Positions 16,979 through 27,432 are shown, counted from the stretch's first letter. The stretch is DNA of 59,038 nt from an uncultured Microbacterium sp. (GCA_913774845.1 CAJYJO010000039.1:1-59038), one strand, 5' to 3'. Numbers and translations: made by a program. Notes: generated by a model from the letters alone, not told the origin.

Positions 16979-18332
16979 GTCACGACCCGGGGCGCGGCGC
17001 TTCGTCGCCGTCTGCACGGCTGTCGTGACCGCCCTCGTGCTGGCGGGGGCGACGCTGGCCGGTGCGGCCCTCGCGCGCGGACCGCAGGTGAGGGCGGTCA
17101 CCGGCGACCCCTCCGTCGCGGTCGCCCAGCGCGACGTGGTCGTGACGGTCCGCACCGACCAGCCGCTCGATCCGTCGTCGGCGGAGGGGGTCGCCCTGGA
17201 GCCGGCGGCGCCGATGCAGATCGAGGTGGTCGGTGCCTCGCTGCGCGTGCGCATCCCCGAGACCCTGTCGTTCGACACCGCCTATCGTCTCGTCGTGCCC
17301 GCCCTGCGTGGACAGACCACGGGTACGGTCAGCAGCACCGAGTACGCCTTCGAGACCCCGCCCCTGACGATCACGACGCTCGAGCGCGGCGGTTCCTTCG
17401 ACCGCGGCGACGGCGACGACGAGGTCGTGCGGCACGATCTGTCCCGGGGATCGGATGCCACGGTCCTGAGTGCGCCACGCATCCAGGAGTACGCCGAGGC
17501 GGGCGGTGACACCGTCGCGGTGGCCGTCGATCGTGACGGTGCGACGTCGTTGCGGCTCGCTCGCGGCGATGGTTCGGAGGCGGCGCTGCCCCTGCCCGGG
17601 CGCGGCGACGTCCGCCTGCTGCGCGCCTCGAGCGACGCCGGCCGCATCGGGTACGTCTTCACCGGGTCCTCGGACGACGGCGTGCAGCAGTACACCGGGA
17701 CGCTGCTCCTCGTCGATCCCGCCGACCCCTCGTCGCCACCGCGCACGGTCGCGGGTCTCGACGGCGCGCCCGTGCGGGCGGACGCGTGGCAGTTCGTCCC
17801 GGGCAGCGCCTATTTGGTGGCACAGACGCCGGATCGCAGCCTCCTCCTCGTGGATGCCACGGGTGCGGCGCCGCCGCGGGTGCTGGGGCAGTTGGGCGAT
17901 CTGCTGTCGTTCCTGCCGGGAACGACGTCGGTCGTGGTCGGCGACGTGGACGGTCTGTCGATCCTCGATCTGACGAGCGGTTCGATCACCGCCGTCGACG
18001 GCACGCGCGCGACCGGCGCGGCACCGGGGACCGGGCGCCTCGTGCTCGCTCCCGACGCGGTGGCGACGTGGTCGAGCGCCGAGCTGACGCGTCACGCGCC
18101 TGACGGCATGGCCACCCTCGTCGCGCGCGCCGAGGCGGGGACCCGCATCGTGGAGGTGTGCGCTTCGCCGAGCGGCCGGCATCTGGCGATCGGACTCGTC
18201 CCCGAGGCGGCGCCGTTCGACGGCTATCCCGCCCGCGCCGACCGCGTCGGGCGTCGGACGCAGATCATCGACGCGGTGAGCGGCGCCGTGGTGGCGGACG
18301 TCGAGGGCACGCGGCCCGGCTGGTGCGGCTGA
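16959..18332 (+). CDS. Membrane-anchored protein with Ig-like and beta-propeller-like repeats
   Basis: 457 aa. The short N-terminal hydrophobic segment (RFVAVCTAVVTALVLAGATL, about 14-33) is a signal peptide or anchor. A domain of about 80 residues (SVAVAQRDVVVTVRTDQPLD and similar) resembles bacterial Ig-like domains. The rest holds repeated blade-like units ending in short acidic turns (LLLVDPADPSS, LLLVDATG, LSILDLTSG), as in WD40/PD40-like propellers. It overlaps the preceding gene by 20 nt, so it belongs with the permease and DUF1980 pair. I do not recognise the family. An extracytoplasmic sensor or scaffold for the permease is a guess. Confidence 0.6.
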   Translation: MIRTSPESRPGARRFVAVCTAVVTALVLAGATLAGAALARGPQVRAVTGDPSVAVAQRDVVVTVRTDQPLDPSSAEGVALEPAAPMQIEVVGASLRVRIPETLSFDTAYRLVVPALRGQTTGTVSSTEYAFETPPLTITTLERGGSFDRGDGDDEVVRHDLSRGSDATVLSAPRIQEYAEAGGDTVAVAVDRDGATSLRLARGDGSEAALPLPGRGDVRLLRASSDAGRIGYVFTGSSDDGVQQYTGTLLLVDPADPSSPPRTVAGLDGAPVRADAWQFVPGSAYLVAQTPDRSLLLVDATGAAPPRVLGQLGDLLSFLPGTTSVVVGDVDGLSILDLTSGSITAVDGTRATGAAPGTGRLVLAPDAVATWSSAELTRHAPDGMATLVARAEAGTRIVEVCASPSGRHLAIGLVPEAAPFDGYPARADRVGRRTQIIDAVSGAVVADVEGTRPGWCG

Positions 18333-18386
18333 GCGACGACGTGGGATCGTTCCCCCGCATCACGGGCCGATAACGAAGGCGCAACC

Positions 18387-18428
18387 GGTTCGACGAACCC
18401 TGGCCCTCTCGGCCTGTGAGCGCTAACA
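18387..18428 (+). promoter_or_regulatory. Operator region: GGTTCG-A-CGAACC plus class 1 LacI site
   Basis: GGTTCGACGAACC (18387-18399) is an odd-length palindrome of class 2 half-sites, overlapping AACCGGTTCGA. The exact class 1 operator TGTGAGCGCTAACA follows at 18415-18428. Both lie upstream of the wall-anchored GH127-like gene, indicating control by two different LacI-family regulators. Confidence 0.72.
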
Positions 18429-18498
18429 TCCCGGAAGCGACGCCGTCGTCGTCATTCGCAATGGTGCCCATCCTGAGAGGGTCGCCTCGACCGGAGCC

Positions 18499-18510
18499 CG
18501 AACCGGTTCG
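18499..18510 (+). promoter_or_regulatory. Class 2 LacI operator CGAACCGGTTCG
   Basis: Perfect 12-nt palindrome in the 5' leader of the GH127-like gene, 46 nt before the chosen start. The same core is found at 23136-23147 and 35006-35017. It probably works as a roadblock or second operator. Confidence 0.72.
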
Positions 18511-18556
18511 ATCACCCGCCCCTCTCCTGCTCTGCGATGCCGCAGAAAGGAACAGC

Positions 18557-21500
18557 ATGTCCCTCCTCCGAAGGTCTGTGGCGCTGGGCGCCACCGCCCT
18601 CCTCGTCGCGAGCGGGGTCGCGTTCACCGCGCCCGCGGCGGCGACAGCGGCATCCGGTCTGGATGCCGCGAAGGTGCTCGATCTGCCCTTCGACGGCTCC
18701 CTCGCCGACGCCAGCATGGGGAAGAACCCCGTCGCCATGAAGCAGGGCGCGGCCGAGTACGTCGCCGGCATCTCCGGCCAGGCGCTGAACCTCAGCGGCG
18801 ACGACGCGCTGACGCTCGGCACCAGCCCGACACTGCAGCCCGAGAACCTCACGCTGTCGTTCTGGTTCAAGCCGAACGGCGCCATGACCGGGGAAGAGGT
18901 ATTCACCTGGAGCAAGGCCGAGTACAACTCGGAGGGGTGGTACTTGTCCTCCGAGAACGACGGCACGCCCCTGGCCCTCTCGATCGGTCGGAGCAACGGC
19001 CAGCCCTACAAGGTCTCGGTGCAGGGATCGCGCAACGGCTTCTTCCCCGCCGACACGTGGACGCACGTCGTCGTCACCTACGACAAGGCCACGAAAGCGG
19101 TCACCTTCTACCGCAACGGTGAGCGGCAGGTCTCGACCGTCGTCGTGGGCGTCGGCGTGGACGGCAACACCGGCGTGCTCGGCTCGGAGTCGAGCGTCGA
19201 GAAGACCATCGGCTACAACGGCACGGTCTACCGCGGCGCGTACACCCGCGGCGCGATCGACGACTGGACGCTGTACAACGCCGTCGCCTCGACGAACGAC
19301 GTCGTCGCGCTCGAGCAGAAGAACAATCCCGGATTCGACCCCTCGTCCGTGGCTCAGAAGGGCCTCGACACGGTGTCGGTGCCCACGACGGCCGTCACCG
19401 ATTTCGGCCTGACCACCACGACCTCGAACGGGTCCAACGTCACGTGGACCTCGTCTCAGCCCGGCGTGATCGCGATCAGCGGGGACAAGGCCACGGTCGT
19501 GCGCCCCTCGGCCGCCGACGCGACCGTCACCCTCACGGCGAGGGCCTCGTACGGCGGAAGCCCGGCGACATCCAAGACGTTCACGGTGATCGTGCCCAAG
19601 GAGGGGGAGAACGCCTCGCTCTACCTCGACGACACGCAGATCACCGAGGTGCTCGTCACCGACCCCTACCTGCAGAACAGCCGCACCAAGATGGTCGACT
19701 GGCTGCTCGAGCTCGACCCCAAGCGCTTCCTGTACTCCTTCGACCAGCTCGCCGGCATCGCGACCGACGCGCAGCCCTACGGCGGATGGGAGAGCCCCAC
19801 CGGACCGCGCTTCCAGGGCCACTTCACCGGCTCGTACCTCTTCGCCCTCGCGCAGGCGTACTCGACCGAGGCTGACGCGGGTCGCAAGCAGCAGCTGCTC
19901 GACAAGATGACGACGCTCGTGGAGGGACTCAAGGCCGACCAGGAGGCGTACGCGAAGAAGGACCCGGCGAACACCGGCTACGTCGCCCCCTTCCCCACCA
20001 GCGTGCTGCCCAACGGCGCCGACGGTCTCATCGTGCCCTTCTACAACCTGCACAAGGTGCTCGCCGGTCTGCTGAAGGCGCAGGAGCTCGCCCCCGCCGA
20101 CATCTCCGCCGACGCGCTCGCCGTCGCCTCGGGCTTCGGCACCTGGATCAAGAACTACTCCTCGAGCCTCGACAACCCCGCGCGGGTGATGGCCGTCGAG
20201 TACGGCGGGATGAACGAGGCGCTGTACGACCTCTACGCCGTCACGAAGAACGACGACCACAAGCGGGCCGCCGAATACTTCGACGAGGTGACGCTCTTCC
20301 GTCAGCTCGCCGCCGGCAACGACGTGCTCGCGGGCCTCCACGCCAACGCGACGATCCCCAAGATCATCGGGGCGATGAAGCGCTACACGCTCTTCACCAA
20401 CACCCCCGAGCTGTATCAGCGCCTGACCCAGGCCGAGAAGGACGACCTGGAGATGTACCACAAGGCGGCCGAGAACTTCTGGACGTTCGTGTCGCAGAAC
20501 CGCTCCTACGCGGGCGGTGGCAACAGCTACTCGGAGCACTTCCAGCAGCCGGGCACCCTCTACCAGTTCGCCACCAACGGGTCGACCGACGGCTACGGCG
20601 AGAACTCGACGGTCGAGGGATGCAACGAGTTCAACATGCTGCGCCTCACCCGTGCGCTGTTCCAGGTGAACCCCGACGTGAAGTACGCCGACTACTACGA
20701 GAACACCTACATCAACACGATCCTCGCCTCGCAGAACCGCGACACCGGCATGATGACGTACTTCCAGCCCCAGACGGCCGGCTACGCCAAGGTGTTCGGC
20801 GCGCGCGACGGTGAATTCTGGTGCGACCACGCCAGCGCCACCGAGAGCTTCACGAAGCTCGGCGACTCGATCTACTTCCGCAAGGGCTCGTCGGTGTGGG
20901 TCAACATGTTCCGCTCGTCGACCTGGACGTCCGAGCCGCAGAACCTGAGGCTGACGCAGGTGGCCGACGTGCCGAACACCGATCAGGTGTCGCTCACGGT
21001 GGCATCGATCGACGGTGGAGCGCTGCCGGCGGACACGACGCTGCGCCTGCGCGTGCCCGACTGGTCGCAGAATCCGACGCTGACGGTCAACGGCAAGGTT
21101 CGGGACACCTCGGCGCGTGAGAACGGTTACCTCGTGATCCCCATCGCCGCGGGCGACCGGATCGAGTACACGATCCCGGCGACCGTCTCGGTCGATGCGA
21201 ACACGGAGAACCCCGACTGGGCCGCCTTCCGCTACGGTCCCGTGCTGCTGTCCACCGAGCTCAGCCGCGTCGCGGTCGACAAGACGTACGTCGCCGGCAT
21301 CCTCGTGCGGATGGGTACGCCCGACAAGTCGCTCAGCAACAACGTGCTGGTCTCGAACGTCGAGGAGTTCAAGGCGAACATCGCTCAGAACATCGAGCGT
21401 CTCGACAACGGTCCCGACAACAACGGCCACGAGGTCATGAAGTTCGCGCTGAAGAACGTCGACGAGGCCGCGTCCACGCTGGTGTTCGAGCCGTACTACA

Positions 21501-23008
21501 GCATGTACAACGCCCGGTACGCGCTGTACATGAACCTGATCGAGCCCGACTCCGGCGCCGCCCAGGCAATGATCCTGAAGGAGAAACAGCAGCAGCGCAT
21601 CGACGAGACGACCACCGACTCGCTCACCTCGTTCGACAACAACAACAGCGAGGCCGGCAAGAACTACAAGACGAACCTGTCGAGCGTCGGCGTCTGGCGC
21701 GGCATGCCGTACCGCGACGCGCAGATGAACCCGGCGGCGTTCTTCTCGTACGACATGGAGATCGACCTCTCGGCGGCCAAGCGCTACCTCGGGGTCCGTT
21801 ACTACGGCGGCGACGCCGGGCGCACGTTCGACGTGTACGTCAACGACAAGAAGCTCAAGAGCGAACGCGTCACCAATAGCGCCGGCAACGACCAGTGGTA
21901 CATCCAGTACGACGAGATCCCCACGTCGTTCACAGCGGACACGGCCAGCGCCGATCGCTACAAGCGCGATTCGGCGGGGAAGTACGTGCTCGACGAGGAC
22001 GGCAACAAGATCCCGATCGTGACCGTGCGCTTCCAGAGCAACGGCTCGAGCTTCGTCGGAGGCGTCTACGGCGTCTTCACGTCGACCCGGACCGCGTACG
22101 ACACCACGTCGGCGCTGACGGGGCTGTCGTTCTCGGATGCCACGATCTCGCCGGCCTTCTCGGGTGCGAAGACCGCGTACACGGTGTACGCGCCGCAGGG
22201 GGCCACCTCGGTCGCCTTCGACGCCGACCCGGCGGTGCCGAGCGGTCTCGTCTACGCCGACGGCATCCTGATCGACGATACGAAGCCGCGCACCGTGCAG
22301 CTGGCCGGGACCGACCCGACCACGCTGAAGCTCGAGGCCTTCGCGCAGGATCACCTGACGAAGACCACGTACACGATCTCGATCGTGCACGGTGCGGCGC
22401 CGACGGCTACCCCGGAGCCGACCGCGACCCCGGAGCCGACGGCCACCCCGCAGCCGACGGCCACCCCGCAGCCCACGGCAACGCCGGAGCCCACGGCCAC
22501 CCCGCAGCCGACGGCGACGCCCGAGCCGACGGGTACGCCCACGGTCGAGCCGACCGTGAGCCCGACGTCCCAGCCGACGGTTTCTCCCACCGCTCAGCCG
22601 ACGGCGAGCCCCGCCCCGGCCGGAACGCCGCTGGTCGCCGCGTCGACGTCGCAGGTGGAACGCGGGGGCGTGGTCCGTGTGACGGTCTCCGGGCTGAAGC
22701 CGGGCGAGCAGGTCACGGCGGAGCTGCAGAGCGACCCGATCCGCATCACCGGCATCCCCGCCGCGGACGCGGCCGGTCGGGTGGCGTTCGACGTGCGGAT
22801 CCCGGCGAACCTCCCGACCGGAACGCACCACATCGTGGTGTGGGCCGCGGACGGGACCGAGATCGCGCGTCTGCCGATCACGGTCGCGGCCAAGGGCACG
22901 CTGGCGGCGACGGGAGCGCAGGCTCCCCTGGCGGGAGGGTTCCTCGCGGCGCTCCTGCTGCTGGCCGGAGCCGGGGCGTGGGTGCTGCGTCGCCCGCGTC
23001 GCGCCTGA
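18557..23008 (+). CDS. Secreted wall-anchored GH127-like beta-L-arabinofuranosidase with LamG
   Basis: 1483 aa. ATG 18557 follows AGAAAGGA; an upstream GTG at 18416 lies in the operator. Signal peptide (1-35), LamG (about 40-255), atrophied Ig-like domain (about 270-350), GH127-type alpha/alpha barrel (about 355-800), C-terminal beta domains (about 800-1280), [12 protein letters not shown] linker (about 1282-1350), a beta-sandwich nearly identical to that of the GH43 protein, LAATGA, helix, RRPRR. E687-G-C689 and FWC756-D757-H758 align with the zinc/nucleophile motifs of GH127 (E-x-C and CC). The second Cys is Asp here. GH127 enzymes remove beta-L-arabinofuranose, as in extensin. Substrate is inferred; it may belong to a related GH127-like family. 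Confidence 0.82.
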   Translation: MSLLRRSVALGATALLVASGVAFTAPAAATAASGLDAAKVLDLPFDGSLADASMGKNPVAMKQGAAEYVAGISGQALNLSGDDALTLGTSPTLQPENLTLSFWFKPNGAMTGEEVFTWSKAEYNSEGWYLSSENDGTPLALSIGRSNGQPYKVSVQGSRNGFFPADTWTHVVVTYDKATKAVTFYRNGERQVSTVVVGVGVDGNTGVLGSESSVEKTIGYNGTVYRGAYTRGAIDDWTLYNAVASTNDVVALEQKNNPGFDPSSVAQKGLDTVSVPTTAVTDFGLTTTTSNGSNVTWTSSQPGVIAISGDKATVVRPSAADATVTLTARASYGGSPATSKTFTVIVPKEGENASLYLDDTQITEVLVTDPYLQNSRTKMVDWLLELDPKRFLYSFDQLAGIATDAQPYGGWESPTGPRFQGHFTGSYLFALAQAYSTEADAGRKQQLLDKMTTLVEGLKADQEAYAKKDPANTGYVAPFPTSVLPNGADGLIVPFYNLHKVLAGLLKAQELAPADISADALAVASGFGTWIKNYSSSLDNPARVMAVEYGGMNEALYDLYAVTKNDDHKRAAEYFDEVTLFRQLAAGNDVLAGLHANATIPKIIGAMKRYTLFTNTPELYQRLTQAEKDDLEMYHKAAENFWTFVSQNRSYAGGGNSYSEHFQQPGTLYQFATNGSTDGYGENSTVEGCNEFNMLRLTRALFQVNPDVKYADYYENTYINTILASQNRDTGMMTYFQPQTAGYAKVFGARDGEFWCDHASATESFTKLGDSIYFRKGSSVWVNMFRSSTWTSEPQNLRLTQVADVPNTDQVSLTVASIDGGALPADTTLRLRVPDWSQNPTLTVNGKVRDTSARENGYLVIPIAAGDRIEYTIPATVSVDANTENPDWAAFRYGPVLLSTELSRVAVDKTYVAGILVRMGTPDKSLSNNVLVSNVEEFKANIAQNIERLDNGPDNNGHEVMKFALKNVDEAASTLVFEPYYSMYNARYALYMNLIEPDSGAAQAMILKEKQQQRIDETTTDSLTSFDNNNSEAGKNYKTNLSSVGVWRGMPYRDAQMNPAAFFSYDMEIDLSAAKRYLGVRYYGGDAGRTFDVYVNDKKLKSERVTNSAGNDQWYIQYDEIPTSFTADTASADRYKRDSAGKYVLDEDGNKIPIVTVRFQSNGSSFVGGVYGVFTSTRTAYDTTSALTGLSFSDATISPAFSGAKTAYTVYAPQGATSVAFDADPAVPSGLVYADGILIDDTKPRTVQLAGTDPTTLKLEAFAQDHLTKTTYTISIVHGAAPTATPEPTATPEPTATPQPTATPQPTATPEPTATPQPTATPEPTGTPTVEPTVSPTSQPTVSPTAQPTASPAPAGTPLVAASTSQVERGGVVRVTVSGLKPGEQVTAELQSDPIRITGIPAADAAGRVAFDVRIPANLPTGTHHIVVWAADGTEIARLPITVAAKGTLAATGAQAPLAGGFLAALLLLAGAGAWVLRRPRRA
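22398..22615 (+). repeat. Tandem coding repeats of the [12 protein letters not shown] linker
   Basis: Units of about 18 nt (ACCCCGGAGCCGACCGCG-type and CAG variants) repeat across the linker of the GH127-like protein. They produce a Pro/Thr-rich wall-spanning segment. On the opposite strand this gives a Val-Gly-Ser-Gly shadow frame with no biological meaning. Confidence 0.75.
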
Positions 23009-23030
23009 GCCGAGTTCGGCAGGCGATGAA

Positions 23031-23064
23031 CGCAGCGGCGGTCTCGAGAGGGGCCGCCGCTGCG
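23031..23064 (+). terminator. Hairpin after the GH127-like gene
   Basis: 11-bp perfect arms CGCAGCGGCGG / CCGCCGCTGCG around a 12-nt loop, 23 nt after the stop codon. No T-run. Confidence 0.6.
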
Positions 23065-23101
23065 TCGCGTCCGGCGGCGGGCGTCGCGCTCCCGGCTTTC
23101 C

Positions 23102-23150
23102 TTGACCTCGACGCCCGGGTCGCCTATCGTGTCATCGAACCGGTTCGATG
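23102..23150 (+). promoter_or_regulatory. Promoter and class 2 operator for the GH39-like gene
   Basis: TTGACC (23102-23107), a 17-nt spacer and TATCGT (23125-23130) form a good promoter. Directly downstream is the perfect 18-nt palindrome CATCGAACCGGTTCGATG (23133-23150), centred about 11 nt after the -10, where a repressor would block initiation. No class 1 site is present, so this gene appears to answer only to the class 2 regulators. Confidence 0.8.
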
Positions 23151-23195
23151 GTTGTTCCGTTTCCCCTCCCCACTCGACGATGAGGAAGAGAGTCC

Positions 23196-26100
23196 ATGAT
23201 CCCCGCCCCCCGCTCTGCCGCAGGCAGACCCCTCGTGGCGGTGACCGCCGGCCTGGCCGTCGCCGCACTCACGATCGGCCAGCCCGCGCTCGCGGCGCCG
23301 GCCACGGCCGCCGCCCCCGACGACGTCAGCAGTCACGTCATCCTGGACTACGACTTCGACGGCGCCACCTCCCCCGACGCCACCGTCGCGGACAGCTCGG
23401 GTGACGGCCGCGACGGTGTCCTGACCAATCCGGGGTCGGCGCAGCTCGTCGACGGCCCCTCCGGCTCCGGCAAGGCGCTGCACCTCTCGGGTGGATCGCG
23501 GACGTCGACCACGGCGCCCTACATCACCCTGCCGAAGGGCGTGTTCCAGGGGCTGGAGTCGACCACGATCTCGTCGTGGGTCAAGTGGGACGGCGGCGAC
23601 GCGTTCCAGTGGCTGTACACGCTGGGCAAGGATCGCGACAGCGCGACGTTCTACACCCCGCGCTTCGACGGCGACAACAATGCGCGCTCGAGCCTCAAGC
23701 CGACCTCGCAAGGAGAAGTCGGGGCGAGGAGCGGGTCGCCTCTTCCCGCGAACGAATGGCACCTCGTCACCACGACGATCGACGACGGTGCCCTGGTGTC
23801 CTACCTCGACGGGCTCGAGGTCAGCCGCACCACGGTGGGTGCCGACGTGGCATCCGTCCTCTTCGGGGAGTCCTCGCCGAACTCCGGGTACATCGGACAG
23901 CCCTTCTGGACCGGCGTCCACCCTTTCTTCGCCGGAGCCCTCGACGACTTCCGGGTCTACGACACCGCCCTCACCGCGGACCAGGTGCGCGAACTCGCCG
24001 GCAGCGCCGCCCCGACCGTCACCGAGCTGCTCGAGACCTCGACCGAGGTGCGCACCGACGTGGGTGTCGCACCGACCCTGCCGGGGGTGAAGGCGAAATT
24101 CAGTGACGGTCAGGAGCGGCTGGCGCCGGTGACCTGGGATGCCGTCGACCCGGCGCGCTACGCCCAGCGCGGCGTCTTCACGGTCGAGGGCACCGTCGAC
24201 GGCATCGACGCGACGGTCACCGCCACCGTGCGCGTGACCGAGCCCGGTGAGCTCTCGATCGACGTGGGCGACACCACCGGCGCGTTCATGGGCGGTGCCT
24301 CGGGCACCCTGTACGGCCTGTACGGCCCGGGTCTGCCGTCGAACAACCTCATCGACGGCACCCAGCTGCGCACCGTCTCGACGAAGGCCCAGGACGGGCC
24401 GCAGCACCCCGGTGCCGACGCGCTCGAGGTCGTGAAGCCCCTCGCCGACTCCTCCAACGGCGACGTCTACATCTACATGACCGACATCAACCGGGGATTC
24501 CCGTACCAGGTGCCGGGCAACAACGGCGCGGAGAAGGAGGCGTGGTTCCTCGACTCGATCGGCAAACAGGTCGACCAGGTGCTCGCCCTCCCGAAGCAGT
24601 ACCAGGACCGCATCGTGTTCGTGCCCTTCAACGAGCCCGAGGGCAACATGTACGGCGGCGGGGGTGAGAACTTCTGGGGCTACAGCTGGCTGGACAACCC
24701 CGACCGGTTCTTCAGCGCGTGGGACCGCGCCTACCGCATCATCAAGGACAAGATGCCCGACGCGCGCATCGGCGGTCCGAACACCAGCATCCTGTTCGAC
24801 CAGAACTACGGGTTCCTGCAGCACGCGATCGCCAACGACACCGTGCCGCAGGCGTTCACCTGGCACGAGCTGAGCAACCCCGCCACGATCCGCGACTCGG
24901 TCGCGAAGTACCGCGGCTGGGAGGACGAGCTGTTCGCCGGCACGAAGTGGGACGGTCAGCACCTGCCGATCAACGTGAACGAGTACGCCTTCAACTACCA
25001 CACCTCGGTTCCGGCGCAGATGATCCAGTGGATCTCGGCCATCGAGGACAGCAAGATCGACGCCGACATCGCCTACTGGAACATCGACGGCAACCTCAGC
25101 GACTCGGCCGTGCAGTCCAACCGCGGCAACGGTCAGTGGTGGCTGCTCAACGCCTACGGGAACATGACCGGCGACACCGTCGCCGTCCACCCGCCGCGTC
25201 CGGGGGAGAGCTACACGCTGCAGGGCGTGGCGACCCTCGACGAGGAGAACAAGAAGGTGCACGCCCTGATCGGCGGGAGCTCCGGCGACCAGAGCGTGTT
25301 CGTCGATCGGCTGCCGGAGTACCTCTCGGGATCGGTGCACGTGCAGGTGCGCGACATCCGGTGGACGGGCCAGATCGGCGACTCCGGTGAACCGCAGACG
25401 GTGGCCGAGTACGACGCCCCGGTGTCGAACGGGTCGCTGAGCCTGCGATTCGGTCAGGGTGCCCTGCCGCAACTCGGGACCGATTCGGCGTACGAGATCA
25501 TCGTGACCCCCGGCACCGACACCACGAGCCCGGCGCAGTCGCCGGTGTCGTGGCGCGGCGTCTACGAGGCCGAGAACGCGCGCTTCGACGGCGCCACCCC
25601 CGAGATCAACGGACCCGAGGGCACGCCGAGCAACGTCAGCGGCTTCTACACGTCGGGCACGAAGAACGTCGGCGGCATCCGCGGGGGATCCGACCTGAAG
25701 ATGACCTTCGACGTCGACGTGCCCGAGGCGGGGGCGTACGACCTCAGCGTCCTCGCCAGCGCGTTCAACAAGGAGGCGCGGAACGAGGCCCAGGGCCCGG
25801 TGAACATGTTCGTCACCGTCAACGGCGGTGCGGAGCAGGAGATCTTCGCCGAGCTCGGGTACAAGTGGGTGGTCTGGAACCACACCGACACGATGGTCGA
25901 CCTGAAGGCGGGGGAGAACACGATCACGATCGCGGCGAAGAGCCTCGACGGGTCGAGGCAGACCGTCGGCACGGCGATCATCGACAAGATCGACGTGACC
26001 CGGGCCAACCCCGGGTACCTGCCGATCTACGAGGCCGAGAACGGTGTGCTCTCCGGGACGAGCGCCGCGTACGACCGCCCCGAGGTCTCGGGGTCGGGCT

Positions 26101-27419
26101 ACGTCCCCGTCGGCGCCGGACAGTCGGTCACGTTCTGGGTGTACAGCCCGGACGACGCCGAGAAGTCCCTCGAGGTGAAGACCCTCGGCGGGGGCACCGG
26201 CACGCTCCGCGTGAACGGCGCCGACCTGGGCTCCGTCTCGGAAACGGTCTCGGCGCCGGCCTTCCTCCGCGGCGGCATCAACAAGGTCGAGGTCGTCGGC
26301 GGCAGCGGAATCCTGGCGGTCGATCGGGTCGCGGTCGAGGGGTCGGAGAACGCTCTGGCATCCCAGACGGTCGAAGCGGAGTCGGGCACGATGGCCGGCA
26401 CCGCGAAGGCGCAGGCTCTCTCGCTCGCCAGCGCGGGCGAGGCGGTCGTGGGGGTCGGTGGTGCCCCGGGCAACGGCAACACGCTGACGAACACGGTCAC
26501 CGTCGACGAGGCGGGAACGTACGCCATGACGATCCGCTACTCCAACGAGGAGCAGTCTCCGGCTTCGCACTACAACCCCGACCCCGTCGCACGCCGCGCG
26601 GACATCTCGGTCAACGGCGGCCCGGTGCAGAAGGTGCTGTTCCCGCAGAGCTACAACGCCAACCAGTTCTGGGAGCTGACGGTCGAGGTCGAGCTGGCCG
26701 CGGGTGAGAACACCATCCGCTTCGCGTCCGAGGAGCAGCCCGACTTCAACGCCGACACCTACATCTCGGAGCGGTTCCCCGCGCTGGGACTCCGGTCGCA
26801 GCGGGCGCCGAACCTCGATCGGCTGACGTTCACCGCTCTGCGGCCGGCGGAGGAGCCGGTCGAACAGGCGCGGATCGACACCGGTGCCGACAGCGTCGCG
26901 CAGGGCGGCACCGTCACGGTGACCGGTGCGGGCTTCGCCGCGAACGAGAAGATCGCGCTCGAGCTGCACTCCGACGTCCTCGTCCTCGGCGAAGCGACGA
27001 CGGATGCCGCGGGCGCCTTCTCGCAGACCGTGACGCTGCCCGCGACGGCCCCGGTGGGAGACCACGAGGTCGTCGCCACCGGCAAGGACTCGCAGCGTAC
27101 GGCGTCCACGGCGCTGACCGTCTCGGCGGCGTCCGGCTCGGGTGGCGACGGCGGCTCCACCGGCGGCGGCGGGTCGACCGGCGGCGGCACCGGATCGGGT
27201 GCGGGCACCGGCACGGGCTCGAGCGATGGCTCGATCGCCGGGGGCTCGGCATCCGGTACCGGCGCGGTCGGCAGCACCTCGGGCTCGTCCTCGTCGACGG
27301 GTGCCCTGGCCCGCACGGGCGGAGCCTTCGCCGGGCTCGGCGCCCTGCTGGCCGGTGCCGCGGCCATCGCCGCGGGGGCCGCTCTCCTCGCGCGGCGCCG
27401 GGAGCGCACCGACGGCTGA
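23196..27419 (+). CDS. Secreted wall-anchored clan-A (GH39-like) glycosidase with LamG and CBM35-like domains
   Basis: 1407 aa. Signal peptide (1-38), LamG (about 45-265), short Ig-like domain (about 275-350), TIM-barrel glycosidase (about 355-690), three carbohydrate-binding-like modules starting EAEN/EAES (about 788-930, 942-1045, 1060-1210), an Ig-like domain (about 1225-1305), a Gly/Ser-rich linker, then LARTGG, a hydrophobic helix and ARRRE. The barrel shows N479-E480-P (likely acid/base) and NVNE596-Y (likely nucleophile), the clan A retaining pattern. Resemblance to GH39 enzymes that release arabinose-containing disaccharides from arabinogalactan is noted but not proven. RBS GAGGAAG precedes the ATG. 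LARTGG fits class E sortase sorting. Confidence 0.78.
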   Translation: MIPAPRSAAGRPLVAVTAGLAVAALTIGQPALAAPATAAAPDDVSSHVILDYDFDGATSPDATVADSSGDGRDGVLTNPGSAQLVDGPSGSGKALHLSGGSRTSTTAPYITLPKGVFQGLESTTISSWVKWDGGDAFQWLYTLGKDRDSATFYTPRFDGDNNARSSLKPTSQGEVGARSGSPLPANEWHLVTTTIDDGALVSYLDGLEVSRTTVGADVASVLFGESSPNSGYIGQPFWTGVHPFFAGALDDFRVYDTALTADQVRELAGSAAPTVTELLETSTEVRTDVGVAPTLPGVKAKFSDGQERLAPVTWDAVDPARYAQRGVFTVEGTVDGIDATVTATVRVTEPGELSIDVGDTTGAFMGGASGTLYGLYGPGLPSNNLIDGTQLRTVSTKAQDGPQHPGADALEVVKPLADSSNGDVYIYMTDINRGFPYQVPGNNGAEKEAWFLDSIGKQVDQVLALPKQYQDRIVFVPFNEPEGNMYGGGGENFWGYSWLDNPDRFFSAWDRAYRIIKDKMPDARIGGPNTSILFDQNYGFLQHAIANDTVPQAFTWHELSNPATIRDSVAKYRGWEDELFAGTKWDGQHLPINVNEYAFNYHTSVPAQMIQWISAIEDSKIDADIAYWNIDGNLSDSAVQSNRGNGQWWLLNAYGNMTGDTVAVHPPRPGESYTLQGVATLDEENKKVHALIGGSSGDQSVFVDRLPEYLSGSVHVQVRDIRWTGQIGDSGEPQTVAEYDAPVSNGSLSLRFGQGALPQLGTDSAYEIIVTPGTDTTSPAQSPVSWRGVYEAENARFDGATPEINGPEGTPSNVSGFYTSGTKNVGGIRGGSDLKMTFDVDVPEAGAYDLSVLASAFNKEARNEAQGPVNMFVTVNGGAEQEIFAELGYKWVVWNHTDTMVDLKAGENTITIAAKSLDGSRQTVGTAIIDKIDVTRANPGYLPIYEAENGVLSGTSAAYDRPEVSGSGYVPVGAGQSVTFWVYSPDDAEKSLEVKTLGGGTGTLRVNGADLGSVSETVSAPAFLRGGINKVEVVGGSGILAVDRVAVEGSENALASQTVEAESGTMAGTAKAQALSLASAGEAVVGVGGAPGNGNTLTNTVTVDEAGTYAMTIRYSNEEQSPASHYNPDPVARRADISVNGGPVQKVLFPQSYNANQFWELTVEVELAAGENTIRFASEEQPDFNADTYISERFPALGLRSQRAPNLDRLTFTALRPAEEPVEQARIDTGADSVAQGGTVTVTGAGFAANEKIALELHSDVLVLGEATTDAAGAFSQTVTLPATAPVGDHEVVATGKDSQRTASTALTVSAASGSGGDGGSTGGGGSTGGGTGSGAGTGTGSSDGSIAGGSASGTGAVGSTSGSSSSTGALARTGGAFAGLGALLAGAAAIAAGAALLARRRERTDG

Positions 27420-27432
27420 CGACCCGGACGAC

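Noticed and set aside
18416-18556. N-terminal extension of the GH127-like protein from GTG 18416
   Set aside because: It starts inside the LacI operator and precedes a signal peptide; ATG 18557 has an SD.
18512-22831. Long minus-strand ORF opposite the GH127-like gene
   Set aside because: Composition and frame show it is a shadow; the plus-strand protein has clear domains.
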